Part shown: positions 14,283-18,072 of the stretch, piece after piece
How positions within the stretch are numbered: position 1 is the first letter of the stretch
How the letters are laid out: each line of letters begins with the position of its first letter
Origin: Paracoccaceae bacterium
GTDB taxonomy: Bacteria; Pseudomonadota; Alphaproteobacteria; Rhodobacterales; Rhodobacteraceae
Assembly (NCBI GenBank): GCA_007128995.1
Contig: SKWJ01000177.1
Coordinates: 1-18,072 of the forward strand
Direction of reading: 5' to 3'
DNA length: 18,072 nt
Notes under the pieces: generated by a model
What the model saw: only the letters and a program-made list of their open reading frames with translations
The model's database searches: none
What the model was told of the DNA's origin: nothing
Translations under genes and position numbers: made by a program

Positions 14283-15470
14283 ATGCGTCTGACAAATGCA
14301 ACCATCGCCACTGTGACAGCCAAAGGACACTATGGCCTGATCGAAGGCGGCACTCTCGTCATACAGGGCGAACGTATTGCGTGGGTCGGCCCCACTGACG
14401 CGCTGCCGGCTGCATTCCGGACAGAGGACGCGCTAGATATTGGTAGCAGGCTGATCACACCGGGGCTGGTGGACTGTCATACGCATGTGGTCCATGGCGG
14501 CAATCGTGCGCGCGAATTTGAAATGCGCCTGCAAGGGGCAAGTTATGAAGAAATTGCCCGTGCTGGTGGGGGTATTGTCGCGACAGTCACGCATACCCGC
14601 GCCGCTTCGGAAGAAGAGCTTGTCACCCGCGCGCTGCCACGTGTCGATGCGCTGATCGCCGAAGGGGTCACTACACTGGAAATCAAGTCCGGCTATGGGC
14701 TGGACACTGACACCGAACTCAGGATGCTGCGCGCCGCCCGGCGCATTGGCACATTGCGGCCGGTGCATGTCTGCACCAGCTTTCTTGGCGCACATGCCGC
14801 GCCAGCTGGCATGGAGGCCGATGCCTATATCGACACGATCTGCCTGCCCACGCTGGACGCGGCCCATGCCGAAGGGCTGGTCGATGCGGTTGACGGGTTT
14901 TGCGAAGGCATTGCCTTTACACCTGCCCAGATCCGCCGCGTGTTCGACCGCGCCCGCACACTGGGTTTGCCGGTCAAGCTGCATGCAGAACAGTTATCCA
15001 ACACCGGCGGCGCGCAGCTGGCCGCAGAATACCGCGCACTGTCAGCGGATCATCTGGAATACGCCAGCGATGCCGACGCGGAAGCACTGGCAAGATCCGG
15101 CACAGCGGCGGTTATCCTGCCCGGTGCATTCTACACCCTGCGCGAAACGCAAGCACCGCCCATTGATGCCTTTCGCGCCCATGGCGTGCCCATGGCACTG
15201 GCCACGGATTGCAACCCCGGGTCGTCGCCTCTGGCATCGCTTCTGCTGACCATGAACATGGGTGCAACACTGTTCCGGATGACACCTGAAGAATGCCTTG
15301 CAGGGGTGACGCGCCATGCCGCGCAGGCCCTTGGGCTGACAGACCGAGGCAGCATCACCGCAGGCGCGCGCGCCGATCTGGCCATCTGGAATGTCGCGCA
15401 TCCCTGCGAGCTGGCCTATCGCATTGGTTTCAACCCGCTCTGGAAGCGCGTCTACGGAGGCACCTTGTGA
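14283..15470 (+). CDS. hutI: Imidazolonepropionase HutI
   Basis: Hydrolyses 4-imidazolone-5-propionate to N-formimino-L-glutamate, the third step of histidine degradation, in the cytoplasm. It is 395 aa, within the usual 400-residue size. The metal-site residues of this amidohydrolase are visible: H66-T-H68 in [11 protein letters not shown]234 in [10 protein letters not shown]257 in DHLEY and D309 in ATDCNPGS. Further family blocks are [24 protein letters not shown] and [11 protein letters not shown] at 14283 has AAGGG 5 bp upstream. It is the first gene of the rightward hut operon, and its TGA overlaps the GTG start of hutH by 4 bp. Confidence 0.96.
   Translation: MRLTNATIATVTAKGHYGLIEGGTLVIQGERIAWVGPTDALPAAFRTEDALDIGSRLITPGLVDCHTHVVHGGNRAREFEMRLQGASYEEIARAGGGIVATVTHTRAASEEELVTRALPRVDALIAEGVTTLEIKSGYGLDTDTELRMLRAARRIGTLRPVHVCTSFLGAHAAPAGMEADAYIDTICLPTLDAAHAEGLVDAVDGFCEGIAFTPAQIRRVFDRARTLGLPVKLHAEQLSNTGGAQLAAEYRALSADHLEYASDADAEALARSGTAAVILPGAFYTLRETQAPPIDAFRAHGVPMALATDCNPGSSPLASLLLTMNMGATLFRMTPEECLAGVTRHAAQALGLTDRGSITAGARADLAIWNVAHPCELAYRIGFNPLWKRVYGGTL
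15456..15460 (+). promoter_or_regulatory. Ribosome binding site that fixes the hutH start
   Basis: GGAGG lies 6 bp before GTG at 15467, inside the last codons of hutI. It decides between this GTG start and the longer in-frame opening at 15293, which would lie deep inside hutI. Confidence 0.8.
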
Positions 15471-17005
15471 CCATCATCCTGACCCCCGGCGCAGCCACTC
15501 TGGCGCAGTTGGAAACAATCTGGCGGACTGGCGTCGCAGCATGCCTGACCGACACGGCGCGGCCTGCCATTGACGCCGCCGCAGAACTGGTTGCACAGGC
15601 CGCCGCCGGGGATGTCGCGGTATATGGTGTCAATACCGGCTTTGGCAAACTGGCGTCAGTGCGCATTGCCCCAAAGGACACGGCGCAACTACAGCGCAAC
15701 CTGATCCTGTCACATTGCTGCGGTGTGGGCGAAGCGCTCGACATCCCCACCACGCGGCTGATGATGGCGCTGAAGCTGTTATCTGTCGGGCGCGGCGCGT
15801 CTGGCCTGCGCTGGGACACGGTGGCGCTGCTGCAAGATCTGCTGACCCATGGTGTGACCCCTGTCATTCCGGCGCAAGGCTCGGTCGGGGCCTCGGGCGA
15901 TCTGGCACCGCTGGCCCATATGGCGGCCACGCTGATCGGCGCGGGCGAGGCGTATTTCAACGGCGAGAAGATGCCCTCGGATGCAGCCCTCGCGCGCGCC
16001 GGGCTGTCGCCGGTGACGCTTGGTCCCAAGGAAGGACTGGGGTTGATAAACGGCACCCAGTTTTCCACGGCCTGTGCCCTGGCGGGCTATTTCGACGCGC
16101 TGCGCAATGCGCAAAGCGCGGTCGCGATCTCCTGCCTGTCAACCGACGCGATCATGGGCTCAACCGCGCCGCTGGAACCAGCCCTGCATGATTTGCGCGG
16201 CCACAAGGGGCAGATTGATGTGGCCCGCGCCATGCGCACCATCATGGACGGCTCGGAAATCCGCGAAAGTCACCGCGACGAAGATGCCCGCGTGCAAGAC
16301 CCCTATTGCATCCGCTGCCAGCCACAGGTGACAGGAGCCGCGCTTGATCTGCTCGCCTTCGCGGGCCGCACGCTGGAGGTTGAGGCCAATGCCGTATCCG
16401 ACAACCCGCTGGTGCTGGTGGCAGAGGGCAAGATCGTCTCTGGCGGCAATTTTCATGCCGAACCTGTGGCCTTCGCGGCGGATCAGATTGCGCTGGCAGT
16501 TGCAGAGATCGGCGCGATTGCCCAGCGCCGTGTCGCGCTGATGGTGGACCCGACACTCAGCCATGACCTGCCGCCCTTTCTGACGCCGGAACCGGGGTTG
16601 AATTCGGGGCTGATGATTGCCGAAGTGACCTCGGCCGCGCTGATGAGCGAAAACAAGCATCTGGCCAACCCCTGCTCGACGGATTCCACCCCCACCTCGG
16701 CCAATCAGGAAGATCATGTGTCGATGGCCGCGCATGGCGCGCGGCGGCTGGCCCGGATGAATGCCAATCTCAGCACCATTCTGGGGATCGAGCTGATCTG
16801 CGCCGCGCAAGGGGTGGAATTCCGCGCGCCGCTGACAACCTCGCCCGGATTGCAGCGGCTGATGCAGATCACCCGCGACCATGTGCCAGCCTTGGGCGCG
16901 GACCGCTACATGGCAGATGATCTGCGCCGCGCAGCCGCCCTTGTCAGCGACGGGCATGTGGCAGCGGTCTGCGATGTCGAACGCCTGCTTGCAGGTGTAT
17001 CATGA
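15467..17005 (+). CDS. hutH: Histidine ammonia-lyase HutH
   Basis: Converts L-histidine to urocanate and ammonia, the first step of the pathway. From GTG at 15467 the protein is 512 aa, the normal length. The MIO cofactor forms from A142-S143-G144 in [15 protein letters not shown], and Y53 (VYGVNTGFG) and H83 (LSHCCG) fall at the same numbers as in the Pseudomonas enzyme. Later family blocks are [37 protein letters not shown] and [14 protein letters not shown]. The frame is open upstream to 15293, but that part overlaps hutI and would add 58 residues with no family counterpart; the strong GGAGG before GTG supports the shorter form. It overlaps hutI and hutG by 4 bp each, so translation is probably coupled. 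Confidence 0.96.
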   Translation: MTIILTPGAATLAQLETIWRTGVAACLTDTARPAIDAAAELVAQAAAGDVAVYGVNTGFGKLASVRIAPKDTAQLQRNLILSHCCGVGEALDIPTTRLMMALKLLSVGRGASGLRWDTVALLQDLLTHGVTPVIPAQGSVGASGDLAPLAHMAATLIGAGEAYFNGEKMPSDAALARAGLSPVTLGPKEGLGLINGTQFSTACALAGYFDALRNAQSAVAISCLSTDAIMGSTAPLEPALHDLRGHKGQIDVARAMRTIMDGSEIRESHRDEDARVQDPYCIRCQPQVTGAALDLLAFAGRTLEVEANAVSDNPLVLVAEGKIVSGGNFHAEPVAFAADQIALAVAEIGAIAQRRVALMVDPTLSHDLPPFLTPEPGLNSGLMIAEVTSAALMSENKHLANPCSTDSTPTSANQEDHVSMAAHGARRLARMNANLSTILGIELICAAQGVEFRAPLTTSPGLQRLMQITRDHVPALGADRYMADDLRRAAALVSDGHVAAVCDVERLLAGVS

Positions 17006-17802
17006 CCCCTGTCATGGTAACGCGCGGCGATGGCCCGGTGGTGTTGGGCCTGCCGCATACTGGCACATGGCTGCCGCAGGATGTATTCGCGCGGCTGAAC
17101 CCGCGCGGGCAGGCGCTGGCCGATACGGACTGGCATGTTGATCGGCTTTATGACGGGCTGTTGCCCGGCGCCACGACAGTGCGCGCGACTTTTCACCGCT
17201 ACCTGATTGACGCCAATCGCGCGCCTTCCGGCGACAGCCTGTATCCCGGACAGAACACAACCGGCCTTGTGCCGCTGACCGATTTTGAGGGCCAGCAGAT
17301 CTGGGCAACTGCGCCGGATGCAGACGAAATCAAAGCGCGCCTTGCCCATTACCACGCGCCCTATCACGCTGCGCTTGCAGCAGAACTGGCGCGGGTGCGG
17401 GCGCGGCACGCCGTCGCGATCCTGTATGACTGCCATTCGATCCGCAGCCGTATTCCGTTTCTGTTTGACGGCACTCTGCCCGATTTCAACACCGGCACGA
17501 ATGGGGGCACCACCTGCGCCCCGCAAATCGAGCAAGCTGTCACGGCAATCTGTGCGCAGGCCAAGGGCTATACATCCGTCCTCAATGGCCGGTTCAAGGG
17601 TGGCTGGACAACGCGCCACTATGGCCAGCCAGACACTGGCATTCACGCAATCCAGATGGAACTGGCCCAGTCCACGCATCTGAGCAGCGAGGCGCCCCCC
17701 TTCGCCTATGAGCCCATCAAGGCAGACAGGTTGCGCGGCCATTTGCGCACGATCCTTGAAACTCTGGAAACCCTTGCCCCAAAGCTGAGAGGCCAGCCAT
17801 GA
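17002..17802 (+). CDS. hutG: N-formylglutamate deformylase HutG
   Basis: Hydrolyses N-formyl-L-glutamate to glutamate and formate, the last step of the HutF-type pathway. It is 266 aa, normal for the family. Recognisable blocks are [11 protein letters not shown] near the N-terminus, [11 protein letters not shown] at 41-51, [12 protein letters not shown] at 66-77, [16 protein letters not shown] at 142-157, [13 protein letters not shown] at 160-172, [14 protein letters not shown] at 197-210 and ELAQSTHL near 220-227. The conserved His, Asp and Glu in these blocks suggest a metal-dependent, zinc-peptidase-like site. The start ATG at 17002 overlaps the hutH stop by 4 bp, and its own TGA overlaps the hutU start by 4 bp. 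Confidence 0.95.
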   Translation: MTPVMVTRGDGPVVLGLPHTGTWLPQDVFARLNPRGQALADTDWHVDRLYDGLLPGATTVRATFHRYLIDANRAPSGDSLYPGQNTTGLVPLTDFEGQQIWATAPDADEIKARLAHYHAPYHAALAAELARVRARHAVAILYDCHSIRSRIPFLFDGTLPDFNTGTNGGTTCAPQIEQAVTAICAQAKGYTSVLNGRFKGGWTTRHYGQPDTGIHAIQMELAQSTHLSSEAPPFAYEPIKADRLRGHLRTILETLETLAPKLRGQP

Positions 17803-18072
17803 CACATCCCCGCCATAACCAGCGCGACATCTACCCGCCCACCGGCCCCGAGATCACCGCCAAAAGCTGGCTGACCGAGGCCGCAATGCGGATGTTGATG
17901 AACAACCTGCACCCCGACGTGGCCGAAAACCCGCATGAGCTGGTGGTCTATGGCGGCATTGGTCGCGCCGCGCGCACATGGGAGGATTTCGACCGCATCG
18001 TGGCGGCGCTGAAGGATCTGGAGAATGACCAGACGCTGCTGGTGCAATCCGGCAAGCCGGTGGGCATCTTCC
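17799..18072 (+). CDS. hutU: Urocanate hydratase HutU, 5' part only (cut by window edge)
   Basis: Converts urocanate to 4-imidazolone-5-propionate using a tightly bound NAD+ as electrophile. Only 91 codons of an enzyme usually about 550 aa long are in the window. The visible N-terminus matches the family: near-start [16 protein letters not shown], then [29 protein letters not shown], then [11 protein letters not shown] at the edge. ATG at 17799 overlaps the hutG stop by 4 bp. It is the fourth gene of the rightward hut operon. Confidence 0.95.
   Translation, partial: MTHPRHNQRDIYPPTGPEITAKSWLTEAAMRMLMNNLHPDVAENPHELVVYGGIGRAARTWEDFDRIVAALKDLENDQTLLVQSGKPVGIF

Noticed and set aside
15293..15466. 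58-residue N-terminal extension of the hutH frame
   Set aside because: It lies inside hutI in another frame; GTG 15467 has a good GGAGG and gives the canonical HutH length and residue numbering.
16160..16957. Minus-strand open frame of 265 codons
   Set aside because: It is antisense to hutH, which is unmistakable.

Overview
The window is high-GC DNA with strong G/C preference at third codon positions. It carries a five-step histidine utilisation (hut) locus of the HutF/HutG type. Gene families and layout suggest a Gram-negative alphaproteobacterium, most likely Rhodobacterales (Rhodobacteraceae/Paracoccaceae). That placement is inferred from gene content and style, not from a marker gene. 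Almost every base is in a gene, no gene-free stretch exceeds 300 bp, and I see no rRNA, tRNA, CRISPR array or insertion sequence.

Left part (1-6800). A minus-strand TPR protein of the 'adenylate-cyclase-like' type runs off the left edge. Upstream of it on the same strand is a binuclear metal amidohydrolase (paralogue A). Divergent from A is chaA, a Ca2+/H+ antiporter. chaA converges, with 6 bp between stops, on a lipoprotein alpha/beta hydrolase (DUF900). That gene in turn diverges from a secreted two-domain protein combining an NlpE-like N-terminus and a META/HslJ C-terminus.

Middle part (6804-11864). Four minus-strand genes lie head to tail and look like one operon: a second amidohydrolase (paralogue B, with a Tat-type signal preceded by a cysteine-rich leader), an outer-membrane beta-barrel protein, an exported choloylglycine-hydrolase-like Ntn amidase, and a polytopic membrane alpha/beta hydrolase. 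All four products are predicted to act in the envelope, so this reads as a module handling an amide- or peptide-type substrate outside the cytoplasm. The substrate is unknown, and this is the least explained part of the window.

Right part (12152-18072). The histidine degradation locus is split around a 71-bp divergent control region. hutF and hutC go left; hutI, hutH, hutG and hutU (cut by the right edge) go right. Neighbouring hut genes overlap by 4 bp, which indicates translational coupling. A perfect 16-bp palindrome in the divergent region is the obvious HutC operator. Together the enzymes convert histidine to urocanate (HutH), imidazolonepropionate (HutU), formiminoglutamate (HutI), formylglutamate plus ammonia (HutF), and glutamate plus formate (HutG).

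Several starts given here differ from the longest open frame and were chosen from ribosome binding sites or signal peptides: 2951, 5442, 11864 and 15467.
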